DNA of 64,000 nucleotides from Bacilli bacterium (GCA_017513865.1 JAFWMN010000010.1:1-64000); one strand, 5' to 3'. Numbered from the stretch's first letter, positions 43,391-52,141 are shown. Notes: a model not told the origin generated them from the sequence alone. A program made the numbers and translations.

Positions 43391-44659
43391 TTATCTAAAT
43401 ATATGAAGCATGCTGGTCATTTCAAATGGTCGGCATTGTTTTTTACATGTTTTACATTTTTTTAAAATACATCCTCCATAACAGTCAGGAAGTTGTTTAC
43501 AGTTAATACATTTTTTGTCATTAAATGCCGACATGGCGTTTTTAGACCAATAAACATTTTTTCTAGGATCAATAACAATTGAACCATCATCTAAAATTTG
43601 GCCTATTTTAGCCTTATCATAGTTTAAATCATTAATACACTTCCAGACACTTAAATCAGGCATTAAGTAGAAAAATTTATCATCGGCGCAAGCTTCACAG
43701 CTTTGATATTGAAAACTTTCTTGAAAAATTTCAAATCCAAGTTCTTTACCCATGTCAAAATAGTCATCAATTTGTGAATTGTTATTTTTATTCTTATCTT
43801 TGTATGCATGGGTATTATATACAGACCTTATAAGCAAATTTACTTTACTTCGATATTTAGGATTAATATATTCCAATGATTCTCTTACTTTTTTTACAGT
43901 TGTATTTGAAAGATTTATTCGCAAAACGAATTTAAAATCTTTCTTGTTTTTAGTTTTATTTATTATCATGGATATTTTTTCAATTAGCAAATCAAATGAT
44001 GGTTTTCCATTTTTAAACCTTCTAGTCAAATCATGAGTTTTTTTATCAGAGTCGATTGTTATTTGCAGCATTCGCAAATCATTTTCTAACAGGCCATCTA
44101 GTATTTTTTCTGTTAATAATGAGCCATTTGTTACAATTGAGGTAAAATATTTATAATTGTTTTCTTTAGCATCTTTTTTTACCCAATCTAAAAATTCTAT
44201 ACATTGTTTGGCAAATAATAGTGGTTCCCCGCCGAATAAACTAATTTGAATACATTTATAATTTTTAAAATTTTTTTTAGCAAATTTTTTTAGTGCTGAA
44301 AAATATTTTTTTATGTCCTCACTACCACATTTTAAATCTTTTTCAAAACAGTATGGGCATGAAAAATTACAGGCTAATGAAGGAACTAAAACTATGTTAA
44401 AAAAGGTTTTATCATAGTATTTTTTTTCATACATGTATTTTATTTCGGAAAACTCGTCACGATCTTCATCAATAATGAACCCGTTTCTTATTAAAATGTT
44501 TTTTGTATTTTCATCTAGTTTATTAAATTCATCTATATCCTCAAAAGCTTTTGTTGATGATCCTTTTTCTAAAAATATATTAGCTTTTGTATATGAATTA
44601 TATACAATAATTTTATCCTTATATTCTTTTACTATGTTATAATTACTAATTTTATACAT
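43391..44659 (-). CDS. radical SAM/SPASM peptide maturase
   Basis: The start is the ATG at 44,659 (MYKISNYNIVKEY) with AAGGTGGTAAT upstream; a longer frame to 44,737 would run through the hairpin and into the peptide gene. The protein of about 422 residues has an N-terminal PqqD-like/RRE-type region (1-85), the radical SAM motif CNFSCPYC near 96-103, FGGEPLLF near 150, and a SPASM-like C-terminus with many Cys (CKQLPDCYGGCILKKCKTCKKQC). Such enzymes install thioether or C-C links on ribosomal peptides. The 40-residue gene just upstream is its likely substrate. Confidence 0.88.
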   Translation of the reverse strand: MYKISNYNIVKEYKDKIIVYNSYTKANIFLEKGSSTKAFEDIDEFNKLDENTKNILIRNGFIIDEDRDEFSEIKYMYEKKYYDKTFFNIVLVPSLACNFSCPYCFEKDLKCGSEDIKKYFSALKKFAKKNFKNYKCIQISLFGGEPLLFAKQCIEFLDWVKKDAKENNYKYFTSIVTNGSLLTEKILDGLLENDLRMLQITIDSDKKTHDLTRRFKNGKPSFDLLIEKISMIINKTKNKKDFKFVLRINLSNTTVKKVRESLEYINPKYRSKVNLLIRSVYNTHAYKDKNKNNNSQIDDYFDMGKELGFEIFQESFQYQSCEACADDKFFYLMPDLSVWKCINDLNYDKAKIGQILDDGSIVIDPRKNVYWSKNAMSAFNDKKCINCKQLPDCYGGCILKKCKTCKKQCRPFEMTSMLHIFR

Positions 44660-44679
44660 ATTACCACCTTCTGAAAAAG

Positions 44680-44698
44680 GGTGAACACTTTCACCCTT
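44680..44698 (-). terminator. attenuator-like hairpin between precursor peptide and maturase
   Basis: On the minus strand GGGTGAA pairs with TTCACCC around AGTG, 5 nt after the peptide stop codon. It ends in only a short T-poor run before the maturase RBS, so partial read-through is likely. Confidence 0.65.
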
Positions 44699-44702
44699 TT
44701 TT

Positions 44703-44825
44703 TTAACATTGACCGTTACCTGTACAACCACAAGCATCTAATAAAGAATTAGCAAGAGTCATTTTTTCATTGTCATTCAAATCCATGACACTGTTTTTTG
44801 CTTCATTAACTTTAATTATTGCCAT
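44703..44825 (-). CDS. RiPP precursor-like peptide, 40 residues
   Basis: The frame is 41 codons including stop, with AGGAGG nine bases before the ATG. A leader of about 31 residues (MAIIKVNEAKN..., then DNEKMTLANSLLDA) precedes a core CGCTGNGQC with Cys at 32, 34 and 40. The composition, size and place directly upstream of a radical SAM/SPASM gene are those of ribosomally made, post-translationally modified peptides. The three-Cys core would fit thioether links to alpha or beta carbons. No export or protease gene was seen. No known precursor family was recognised; the peptide is called from context. Confidence 0.8.
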   Translation of the reverse strand: MAIIKVNEAKNSVMDLNDNEKMTLANSLLDACGCTGNGQC

Positions 44826-44848
44826 ATACCGTAACCTCCTTTAAATTT

Positions 44849-44877
44849 ATGATAATATACATGTTATTAAAAGTCAA
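44849..44877 (-). promoter_or_regulatory. strong promoter of the RiPP precursor gene
   Basis: Minus-strand TTGACT (44,872-44,877) and TATCAT (44,849-44,854) with a 17-bp spacer in the 59-bp gap after the HelD gene. Confidence 0.8.
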
Positions 44878-44884
44878 TAAAAAT

Positions 44885-46843
44885 TTATTTGTTATATACT
44901 ATAAGCATGTGCTGGGCTCTTGTGCAAACAACATAAAAAAGTTTTTTTTCATTTTCACTGTATTTATTGTCAATATCGTTGTAAGAAATTACAGCATCAA
45001 ACTCTAAACCTTTGGCAGCATATGATGGTAAAATACTGACATGATCTTTTTTAATACTGTTTTTTATAACTGAAAATTGGGTATTTTTATTTAATTTGTT
45101 ATATATCTTATTTGTTTCTTTCATGTTTTTAGTTATAACAGCAATTGTTTTCATTTTATTTTTTCTTAAATAATTTATGTCATCAGTTATTTCTTCTATC
45201 TTTTTTACGTTTTTGACATTAACATTAAAACCATTTGATTTTCTTACAGCGCTTGCGTTATTAATATTTAAAATTTGATTAGTAAAATTAATAATTTCTT
45301 CGCTTGATCTATATGTTTTATTAAGCTCTACAAACTTTGGATTTGTTTTAAATATTTCTGCTATTTCTTTTAATGAACTATAATTATTATCTGGATTAAT
45401 ACTTTGATTTACATCTCCTAGTATTGTGAAATAGGCATAAGGAAAAATTTTTTCCAATATAGAAAACTGTAATTTACTGTAATCTTGAGCTTCATCAACC
45501 ACTACATGTCTTACTTTGGTATTATATGGATAACCATTAAGTTCAAAAATTAAATAAATTATATATTCTAAGTCATCATAATTTATTCTTCCAATTACTT
45601 TTCTTTCATCGTTTGTATATTCTAAGAACATATTATAAATTGATATCGGATTTGTTTCTATTTTTAAATCATTAATTATTTTTTTATATATTTTATTTTT
45701 GTTAATTTTATATGAAACATTTAATCTGTTACAAATATATTCTGTTAGATTTTTTATTCTTTCAAAATAAGGTAATTTTTCATATTTTTTTATTAGTAGA
45801 TTGTTTAGTTCAAATCTGTTAATAGACATATTATTAATTATGAAGTCTTTTGTAAAGATATAATTTGAAGAATAATACTTAATAAATTCATCTAACTTGC
45901 TTTTTAGTTCGTCTTGATTTTTTACCATGGTATTACTTTCATATTTTCTTTCTAGGAAAGATGAAAAATCTTCTGTTTTTTCATTATTTAAATACTTTTT
46001 AACTAGTTCATTAAACGTTGTATTTAAAACATTTTCCTCCCCTAATTCTGGTAAGACACTTGATATATATTCACTAAAGATATTGTTTGGAGAAAATATA
46101 AGAATATTATTATAATTTAATTCTTTTTCCTTATATAACAAATAGGCAATTCTATGTAATGCGACTGATGTTTTACCACTTCCGGCAACTCCCTGAACTA
46201 TTAAACATTTATCTTTAGTATTTCTAATTACCTCATTTTGTTCTTTTTGAATTGTTGTAACGATATTTTTCATTTTTTCCGAAGAATTTGATGATAGTAT
46301 TTCTTGTAAAATATCATCATCAATATTAATATCGCTTTCAATTATACGTTTAATTCTTCCTTCTTCAATTTTATATTGTCTTCTTAAGGTAATTTCGCCT
46401 TTTATTTTTCCCATTGGTGCTTCATATTCAGCTTTACCGATGATATTATCATAAAATAAGCTAGAAATTGGAGCACGCCAGTCAAAAATATAATTTTTGT
46501 TATTTTCTAACAAACCATACGTCCCAATATAAACATTGTATGTTTCTTCTTGAGTTTTAAAATCTATTCTTCCAAAATAGGCACTGTCACATATTTTTTC
46601 ATATTTTAATAGTTTTTTTACTTGATTTTCGGTTTTATGTACTCTGGAATTTGCTTCATTTAATATGTCACTATATTCAAGTTCATTCATTGAACCACTT
46701 TCGGTCCAAATAAACTTTTTAAATTCGAAAATCTTTTCTTTTTCTTTTAAAATATTTATATTAGTTTTTTCAATATGTTTGGTGGCTATTTGTTTTACTT
46801 TTTCTAAATATTTTTCTTCTTTTGTATACATATCGTTATTCAT
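44885..46843 (-). CDS. helD: HelD-family RNA polymerase-associated ATPase (copy 2)
   Basis: A 652-residue paralog of the copy at 39,515-41,590. It has the same helical arm, the GRIDF domain, Walker A GVAGSGKTSVALHR near 218, DEAQDY near 451 and motif VI VVCTRAQHMLIVY at the end. It is shorter by about 40 residues and lacks the tail after YNK. It lies directly upstream of the peptide gene and ends 59 bases before it. Two HelD genes around one peptide cluster is unusual and suggests an RNA polymerase link. Confidence 0.86.
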   Translation of the reverse strand: MNNDMYTKEEKYLEKVKQIATKHIEKTNINILKEKEKIFEFKKFIWTESGSMNELEYSDILNEANSRVHKTENQVKKLLKYEKICDSAYFGRIDFKTQEETYNVYIGTYGLLENNKNYIFDWRAPISSLFYDNIIGKAEYEAPMGKIKGEITLRRQYKIEEGRIKRIIESDINIDDDILQEILSSNSSEKMKNIVTTIQKEQNEVIRNTKDKCLIVQGVAGSGKTSVALHRIAYLLYKEKELNYNNILIFSPNNIFSEYISSVLPELGEENVLNTTFNELVKKYLNNEKTEDFSSFLERKYESNTMVKNQDELKSKLDEFIKYYSSNYIFTKDFIINNMSINRFELNNLLIKKYEKLPYFERIKNLTEYICNRLNVSYKINKNKIYKKIINDLKIETNPISIYNMFLEYTNDERKVIGRINYDDLEYIIYLIFELNGYPYNTKVRHVVVDEAQDYSKLQFSILEKIFPYAYFTILGDVNQSINPDNNYSSLKEIAEIFKTNPKFVELNKTYRSSEEIINFTNQILNINNASAVRKSNGFNVNVKNVKKIEEITDDINYLRKNKMKTIAVITKNMKETNKIYNKLNKNTQFSVIKNSIKKDHVSILPSYAAKGLEFDAVISYNDIDNKYSENEKKLFYVVCTRAQHMLIVYNK

Positions 46844-46881
46844 GACATCACCTTTTATATTCTATCATATTTGGCATTTTT

Positions 46882-47721
46882 TTAATAAGGATTAACGTGG
46901 ATAATGATGTTAGATACGGTTTTATCTTTTCTTTTGACTTCTTTTTCAATTTTATCAATTGTTTTATGAACTTTTTCTAATATCATATTCTTGTCCATTG
47001 ATACTTCACAATCTATTTTTTTTGATGATCCATATTTTATAATTATTAATTCATCAATATCTTTAATCTCTTTATGACTATTTATAATTTGTTTTAAATT
47101 ATTTATATATTCTTTATCGGTTTCTTGTTTACCAAGTAAATTACTTAAGTTTTCTTTTAAAATTTCATAAGCAATTCTTAAAATTAAAAAACCGACAATT
47201 ACCATGGCTATTTTATCTGAATATGGGAATATTTTTGAAAAAAGGACTGATAGTAAAACAACTAATGAGCTTATAACATCAGATAAACTCTCTTTCCCTG
47301 ATGAAGTTAAAATATCATTTTCATATTCTTTTCCTTTTTTTAACAAATATTTTGATAATAATATTTTGGCAAATATAGTTATTATTACTATTATAGCAGT
47401 TAATATGTTGGGAATATTTGATTGACTAAAAATTCCCTCTTTAATAACATTTATCCCCATAATACCTACTAATAAACCAATAACTAAACAGGTTAAATAC
47501 TCAGCATTGCCATGACCAAATGGGTGCTCGAAATCAGCTGGTTTTTTAGAAATAGTGTTCCCTACTACCGCAAATATATCATTTAACATGTCACTAAATG
47601 AATGAATACCATCGGCAATCAAGGCTCCTGACTTTCCTAAAATACCTGATATTATTTTTAGTAAGGCAAGAGATATATTAGTTATAAAACTTTTTGCCAT
47701 TACTTTGTTTATTTTATCCAT
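46882..47721 (-). CDS. cation diffusion facilitator transporter
   Basis: A 279-residue CDF-family protein with about five to six membrane helices in the first 190 residues and a cytoplasmic C-terminal domain. The metal-binding motif ADGIHSFSD is near 35-43 and HPFGHGNAEY near 67-76, the pattern of Zn, Fe or Mn exporters (MamB/FieF-like). The substrate metal is not known. It follows polA by 7 nt in the same direction. Confidence 0.88.
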   Translation of the reverse strand: MDKINKVMAKSFITNISLALLKIISGILGKSGALIADGIHSFSDMLNDIFAVVGNTISKKPADFEHPFGHGNAEYLTCLVIGLLVGIMGINVIKEGIFSQSNIPNILTAIIVIITIFAKILLSKYLLKKGKEYENDILTSSGKESLSDVISSLVVLLSVLFSKIFPYSDKIAMVIVGFLILRIAYEILKENLSNLLGKQETDKEYINNLKQIINSHKEIKDIDELIIIKYGSSKKIDCEVSMDKNMILEKVHKTIDKIEKEVKRKDKTVSNIIIHVNPY

Positions 47722-47728
47722 TTTTCAC

Positions 47729-50299
47729 CTACTTAGCTTCATACCAATTTTTTCCGTAACTTGTTGAAACGGTTAATGGAACATTTAATTTATATACATT
47801 GTCCATTGTTTCAGTCACTATTTTATTTATTTTTTGTAGCTCGTCTTTATAAATGTCAAAAACTAATTCATCATGAACTTGGATAATCATTTTACTTTTT
47901 AAATTGTTTTCTTTTAATGCTTTATATACTTTTACCATAGCTAATTTAATTATATCAGCAGCTGTCCCTTGAATAGGTGTATTTAAAGCTATTCTTTCAC
48001 CGGCTTGTCTTATAGTGTATACTGTGTTTTTAAGCTCAGGAATATTTCTTTTTCTTCCAAACATCGTTTTAACATAATACTTTTCTTTGGCTTCTTTAAT
48101 AGTTTTATCCATATAATCTTTTATTCCTGGATAAGTTTCTAAATATGTGTCAATAAATTGTTTGGCTTCTTTAGCACTTACGCCGATGTTTTCACCTAAT
48201 CCAAAGCCACTTATACCATATATGATTCCAAAGTTTACGGCTTTTGCAACTCTTCGCATGTTACTAGTAACTACTTTTTCATCCACCTTAAAGATATCGC
48301 TAGCTGTTTTAGCGTGAATGTCTTTGCCTTCTTTAAAAGCATCTTGTAAAGCTTTTACATCAGCCATGTGAGCCAAAATTCTAAGTTCTATTTGTGAGTA
48401 GTCTGCCCCATATATGTAGTCATTTTCAGGAACAAAAGCCTTTCTTATGTTTCTACCTATTTCATCTCTAATCGGAATATTTTGAAGGTTTGGTTCTATT
48501 GATGAAAGTCTTCCCGTTCTAGTTAAATTTTGGGTATATATAGTATGTATTTTTCCGTCTTCTATAGTGTTTATTAATCCTTCAATATATGTATTATATA
48601 TTTTAGATAGTTTACGGTATTCCATAATTTGACTTATAATTGGATGTTTTCCTTCTAGCTTTTTTAAGACATCTATAGCGGTAGAATTACTATTTTGTTT
48701 ATGCGGTAAGTTTAGTCTTTCAAATAGTACTTCAGCAAGTTGTTTTGGGGATGATATATTAAACTCCATGCCAGCACTATTATAAATATCTTTGGTAAGT
48801 AATTCTAATTTTATTTTTATGTCTTCTCCTTGATCTTTTAAAACATTGCTATCTACTTTAACACCAGTATATTCCATATCAGCTAGTACTGTGGCTAGTG
48901 GAAACTCTATTTCATTAAATAAGTATTCTAAATTTTCTTCTTTTATTTTTTCCTGGAAGAAGTCTTTTGTTTCCCAAATAAATTTAGCTCTATTTACGGT
49001 TTCTTTAGCAATTTCTTTTATTTCTGGCAATTCTAAACGATTATTTTTACCATATATATTTTCATAAAATTTTAATTCATAATCTAATTGATTTGCTAGA
49101 TAAGCAATGTCATCTTTCATATTATAATCAAGTAAAGCGCCAGCTATCATTGTGTCAAATATGACATTTTCTATTTCAATATTTTGATATTTTAAGGAAA
49201 CGATTATTTTCTTTAAATCATATGTATATTTTTTGTTTTTTATTAGAAATTTTGGGTTTTGTTTTAATAAATCTACTGGTACATAATATGCAATATTATC
49301 ATTATAAATACCCATACCAATAATAGGAGATTTATGATAATTAGATCCTAAAACTTCTAAATAAATGGCAATGTCACCATCAATGTTTAATTCATCTATG
49401 TTTTCTATTATTTTAACTTTAACTTCTTCTTTTTTATAGGTGTTTTGTTTTTTTAAAAATGAATAAAACTCTAAATCTTCATATATTTTATTTAGTTCAT
49501 TTGTGTTTTCTCCTAGATACTTAATATCATTTATATTAATATCCATTTTAACATTTCTTATGATTGTGGCTAGATGATAACTCTTGTAGGCATTTTCTTT
49601 ATCCGTTTCTAGCTTTTCTTTTAATTTACCTTTTATTTTATCTATGTTTTCATATATACCATCTAAAGTTTTATACTCTTGAAGTAATTTTAGTGCGGTT
49701 TTTTCACCGACTCCTTTTACTCCTGGAATATTATCTGAAGGATCTCCCATTAAGGCTTTAAGATCAATAATATTAATTGGGTCAATTCCCCACTCTTCTT
49801 TAAAAGTTTTTTCATTATATCTAATATAATCTTTTTGCTTTAAAAGTTTTATATCAATGTCACTACTTATTAATTGTAGTAAGTCTTTATCACTACTGAT
49901 AATTGTTCCAATAAAATCTTCTTCTTTATCACAATATTCAGCAAATGTTCCAATAATATCATCGGCTTCATAGTTATCTATTTCATAATATTTGATACCC
50001 ATTGCATTTAATATTTGTTTGGCAACAGGAAACTGAATTTTAAGCTCGTTAGGAGTTTCTACTCTACCATCTTTATAACCTTCATACTCTTCATGTCTAA
50101 ATGTTTTTCCTTTATCAAAGGCAACTATCATATATTCTGGATTTTCTTCTTTTACTATTTTATTTATCATGTTTACAAAACCGAAAATGGCATTTGTTGG
50201 AAATCCTTTACTATTATTCATAAAATTACCATTATAAGCGGTTGCATAATAACTTCTGAAAAGCAAATTATTTCCGTCAACAAGAATTATCTTTTTCAT
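47729..50299 (-). CDS. polA: DNA polymerase I
   Basis: An 856-residue polymerase used in Okazaki-fragment and repair synthesis. The 5'-nuclease domain (1-290) is complete (EADDIIGTFAEY near 109-120, SSDKDLLQL near 137). The 3'-exonuclease-like middle lacks the DxE and other acids (AIYLEVLG), so proofreading is probably lost as in many Bacillota. The polymerase domain has DYSQIELRILAH, RRVAKAVNFGIIYG and QVHDELVFD. A GTGGTGAT site precedes the ATG. Confidence 0.95.
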   Translation of the reverse strand: MKKIILVDGNNLLFRSYYATAYNGNFMNNSKGFPTNAIFGFVNMINKIVKEENPEYMIVAFDKGKTFRHEEYEGYKDGRVETPNELKIQFPVAKQILNAMGIKYYEIDNYEADDIIGTFAEYCDKEEDFIGTIISSDKDLLQLISSDIDIKLLKQKDYIRYNEKTFKEEWGIDPINIIDLKALMGDPSDNIPGVKGVGEKTALKLLQEYKTLDGIYENIDKIKGKLKEKLETDKENAYKSYHLATIIRNVKMDININDIKYLGENTNELNKIYEDLEFYSFLKKQNTYKKEEVKVKIIENIDELNIDGDIAIYLEVLGSNYHKSPIIGMGIYNDNIAYYVPVDLLKQNPKFLIKNKKYTYDLKKIIVSLKYQNIEIENVIFDTMIAGALLDYNMKDDIAYLANQLDYELKFYENIYGKNNRLELPEIKEIAKETVNRAKFIWETKDFFQEKIKEENLEYLFNEIEFPLATVLADMEYTGVKVDSNVLKDQGEDIKIKLELLTKDIYNSAGMEFNISSPKQLAEVLFERLNLPHKQNSNSTAIDVLKKLEGKHPIISQIMEYRKLSKIYNTYIEGLINTIEDGKIHTIYTQNLTRTGRLSSIEPNLQNIPIRDEIGRNIRKAFVPENDYIYGADYSQIELRILAHMADVKALQDAFKEGKDIHAKTASDIFKVDEKVVTSNMRRVAKAVNFGIIYGISGFGLGENIGVSAKEAKQFIDTYLETYPGIKDYMDKTIKEAKEKYYVKTMFGRKRNIPELKNTVYTIRQAGERIALNTPIQGTAADIIKLAMVKVYKALKENNLKSKMIIQVHDELVFDIYKDELQKINKIVTETMDNVYKLNVPLTVSTSYGKNWYEAK

Positions 50300-50339
50300 T
50301 TATATCACCACTTTAATTATAAATAATTTTACATGTAAA

Positions 50340-50359
50340 AACAACTCTTTCGAGCTGTT
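50340..50359 (-). terminator. intrinsic terminator after the small gene at 50,358
   Basis: AACAGCTC and GAGTTGTT pair around GAAA, followed by TTTT; the 3' end of the gene is inside the stem. Confidence 0.7.
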
Positions 50360-50579
50360 ATTTTTGTTTTACATTTTTGTCTTCATTAGATAAGAATTCT
50401 TCTTTTAGTTCTTGTAATTCAGATATTTCTTTATTAATTTTAGTTTCTTCATCTAAATTTTTCATTGATTCAAGATAATTTCTATCTGCTTCTTCTTTTT
50501 CTTCTAATGTTGGATATTTAAGACCATCAATTCCGATGTATACGATTTGACCTTCGTTATCTATATATTTTGGTTCCAT
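50358..50579 (-). CDS. small acidic protein of unknown function
   Basis: A 73-residue charged protein with an N-terminal YIDNEGQIVYIG segment and a C-terminal helical region (EISELQELKEEF). The GAAGGTGAA site before its ATG supports expression, and a terminator closes it. It lies between polA and the lipoprotein gene. No family was recognised. Confidence 0.5.
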   Translation of the reverse strand: MEPKYIDNEGQIVYIGIDGLKYPTLEEKEEADRNYLESMKNLDEETKINKEISELQELKEEFLSNEDKNVKQK

Positions 50580-50652
50580 GATTCACCTTCCTTAGTATTA
50601 TTATATATTTATTCTTTTACCGTTTCAATACTTTTTATGTTTGTTTACATTT

Positions 50653-51069
50653 TTATTGTCTTAAAACTAAAGTTTTGGCTATATCATTTGTGTTTTCTTC
50701 TTCAACTGGTGTTCCAAAATCGGTGTATGCACCTGTCTCATCTGCAGTTACTATAACTGGAACAGTGTTTGTAAAAACATAATAATTTCGTGAATATCCT
50801 GGTGAATAAATTGTTACAAGCTCATATCCATCTGGACATATAACATACGTTTTATAATTGCCTGTCGATTGATTATTTTCAGCAAATAACTCTCTTTCTT
50901 CAATTCTTAATATGTGCTGCCCTGGTTCAAGAATAAATTCCTGCTCTGCTTGGCCTACTTCTTCGGCATTAGAATTATTTTTGTTATTTGTACTTGAACA
51001 TCCTGGTAATAAAACAATACTACCGGTAAGAACAAGTGCGGTTGCAAACACTTTCAATTTTTCTTTCAT
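50653..51069 (-). CDS. lipoprotein of unknown function
   Basis: A 138-residue protein with a basic start, hydrophobic core and lipobox LLPGC (C24), followed by an Asn/Ser-rich linker. The surface domain includes EPGQHILRIEE and YKTYVICPDGYELVTIY strands. It would be lipid-anchored outside the membrane. A promoter of its own lies at 51,093-51,121, after the terminator of an upstream RNA. No family was recognised. Confidence 0.65.
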   Translation of the reverse strand: MKEKLKVFATALVLTGSIVLLPGCSSTNNKNNSNAEEVGQAEQEFILEPGQHILRIEERELFAENNQSTGNYKTYVICPDGYELVTIYSPGYSRNYYVFTNTVPVIVTADETGAYTDFGTPVEEENTNDIAKTLVLRQ

Positions 51070-51092
51070 AATTTCCCTCTTTTCGTTTTGTT

Positions 51093-51121
51093 ATTCTATC
51101 ATAGCTTTTCAAATAAAACAA
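51093..51121 (-). promoter_or_regulatory. lipoprotein promoter
   Basis: Minus-strand TTGTTT (51,116-51,121) and TAGAAT (51,093-51,098) with a 17-bp spacer, 24 bases before the start codon. Confidence 0.55.
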
Positions 51122-51141
51122 TATTTTATATATCAATATAT

Positions 51142-51267
51142 AAAAAAACAAGACTTATACATTTAAATGTACAAAAGTCTTGCTTGATATTTTACTATCA
51201 CTTAATCCGGAAATATAATTTCGACTGTCGAATTAAGTTTTTCAAAGCTACTCCCTTTCGGACAAGC
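51142..51267 (-). ncRNA. candidate stand-alone structured RNA, about 125 nt
   Basis: A promoter (TTGACA, 17 bp, TAATAT at 51,271-51,299) directs transcription into a region without a reading frame. The RNA would begin near GCTTGTCCGAAAGGG; GCTTG pairs with CAAGC about 80 nt later as a closing stem. Inside, ACTTAAT pairs with ATTAAGT and TTCGA with TCGAA. It ends in a strong terminator stem (CAAGACTT with AAGTCTTG) and seven T. The motif GGGAGTAGC slightly recalls the manganese riboswitch, but the rest does not match. Its function is unknown. Confidence 0.55.
51149..51182 (-). terminator. terminator of the candidate RNA
   Basis: CAAGACTT and AAGTCTTG pair at the base, with CATTTAAATG at the top, followed by TTTTTTT on the minus strand. 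Confidence 0.82.
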
Positions 51268-51270
51268 TAT

Positions 51271-51299
51271 ATATTATCAGAAAAGTGCTTTTTTGTCAA
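51271..51299 (-). promoter_or_regulatory. promoter of the candidate RNA
   Basis: Minus-strand TTGACA (51,294-51,299) and TAATAT (51,271-51,276) with a 17-bp spacer, just after the stop codon of the upstream gene. Confidence 0.78.
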
Positions 51300-51311
51300 A
51301 TTGGTTAAACT

Positions 51312-51569
51312 TTAGTCTTCTGATAAACTGGAAAGTTCTTTTGAAACAATTTGTGACAAATGTTTGTTTAACTCTGAAATTAATTTTTTTTGTTTTAAAT
51401 CTACTGATAATAAAGAACCATCACTTTTTATTTGAACATACATAAAGTTTCTATGATTGTTAATATCAGATAGAAAAGCATATTTATTATTGTCATAATC
51501 AATAATATCCATGACAATATAACTATTATTATCATCTAATTCTAAAATATCGTGAACATTATATTGCAT
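51312..51569 (-). CDS. DUF1292-like small protein
   Basis: The start is the ATG at 51,569 (MQYNVHDILELDD), with GGGGGA upstream. An in-frame upstream start would overlap the previous gene and fits poorly. The 85-residue product has the strand pattern YIVMDIIDYDNNKYAFLSD, similar to DUF1292-type proteins of Bacillota. A GAA-containing coil ends it. Its role is unknown. Confidence 0.5.
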   Translation of the reverse strand: MQYNVHDILELDDNNSYIVMDIIDYDNNKYAFLSDINNHRNFMYVQIKSDGSLLSVDLKQKKLISELNKHLSQIVSKELSSLSED

Positions 51570-51570
51570 A

Positions 51571-52053
51571 CTATTTTCCCCCTTTTTTATTCTCAGTTTC
51601 CTCTGCGCCACCTAATCTTTCTAGCATTTCATGTGATGCTTCCAGATCTTTATCAATACGTGGAAGCGCTTTTAGGCTATTTTTTAAATCAAGGAAAGAG
51701 TTTAGGCCTATGAAAGCTGTACCCATATAATCAAATAGGCCAATTAAAGAGGTTGATATGATTTTTGCAGATAGTGGAATTGGATCTAAGGCTACGCATC
51801 TAGCTAATCCACCAAAAACAGCAATACCCCCTGTTACAATAATTGTTGACATTAAACCGCTTTTAATGGCTTTTTTTCTTGTCTCACTGCGAATTTGTTC
51901 GCCGCGTATAATTCTTTTGACATGAAATTCTTTGCTGGTATGAAAATTGTCATAGTAGTCTTGATTATCCTGAAAGTCATCTCTTCCAGCTTTGCCGATA
52001 TCACTTCTTGGATATGGATTATAATTATCATCTTTAAAAATTTTTTCTAACAT
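51571..52053 (-). CDS. membrane protein of unknown function
   Basis: The ATG at 52,053 (MLEKIFKDDNYNPYPR) follows AAGGAG. The product has 160 residues: a charged N-terminal half (about 60 residues), two likely membrane segments (about 65-85 and 95-118), then a charged helical tail. It lies 1 nt before the small protein gene and 88 bases after polC. No family was recognised. Confidence 0.5.
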   Translation of the reverse strand: MLEKIFKDDNYNPYPRSDIGKAGRDDFQDNQDYYDNFHTSKEFHVKRIIRGEQIRSETRKKAIKSGLMSTIIVTGGIAVFGGLARCVALDPIPLSAKIISTSLIGLFDYMGTAFIGLNSFLDLKNSLKALPRIDKDLEASHEMLERLGGAEETENKKGGK

Positions 52054-52141
52054 TTTATTCTCCTTTTTACATTTCACTATTATATGAAAGTTTAAACTCT
52101 ATTTACTTTATATCATATTACCCTTTTTTTTGTCAAACTAA

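Noticed and set aside
44660-44737. A 26-residue upstream extension of the radical SAM gene
   Set aside because: It runs through the hairpin and into the peptide gene, and AAGGTGGTAAT marks the ATG at 44,659.
44703-44825. SCIFF-type ranthipeptide precursor
   Set aside because: SCIFF peptides have six Cys in about 45 residues; this one has three, so the family name is not used.
51142-51267. Manganese (yybP-ykoY) riboswitch
   Set aside because: Only GGGAGTAGC is similar; the rest of the conserved core was not found and no metal gene follows.
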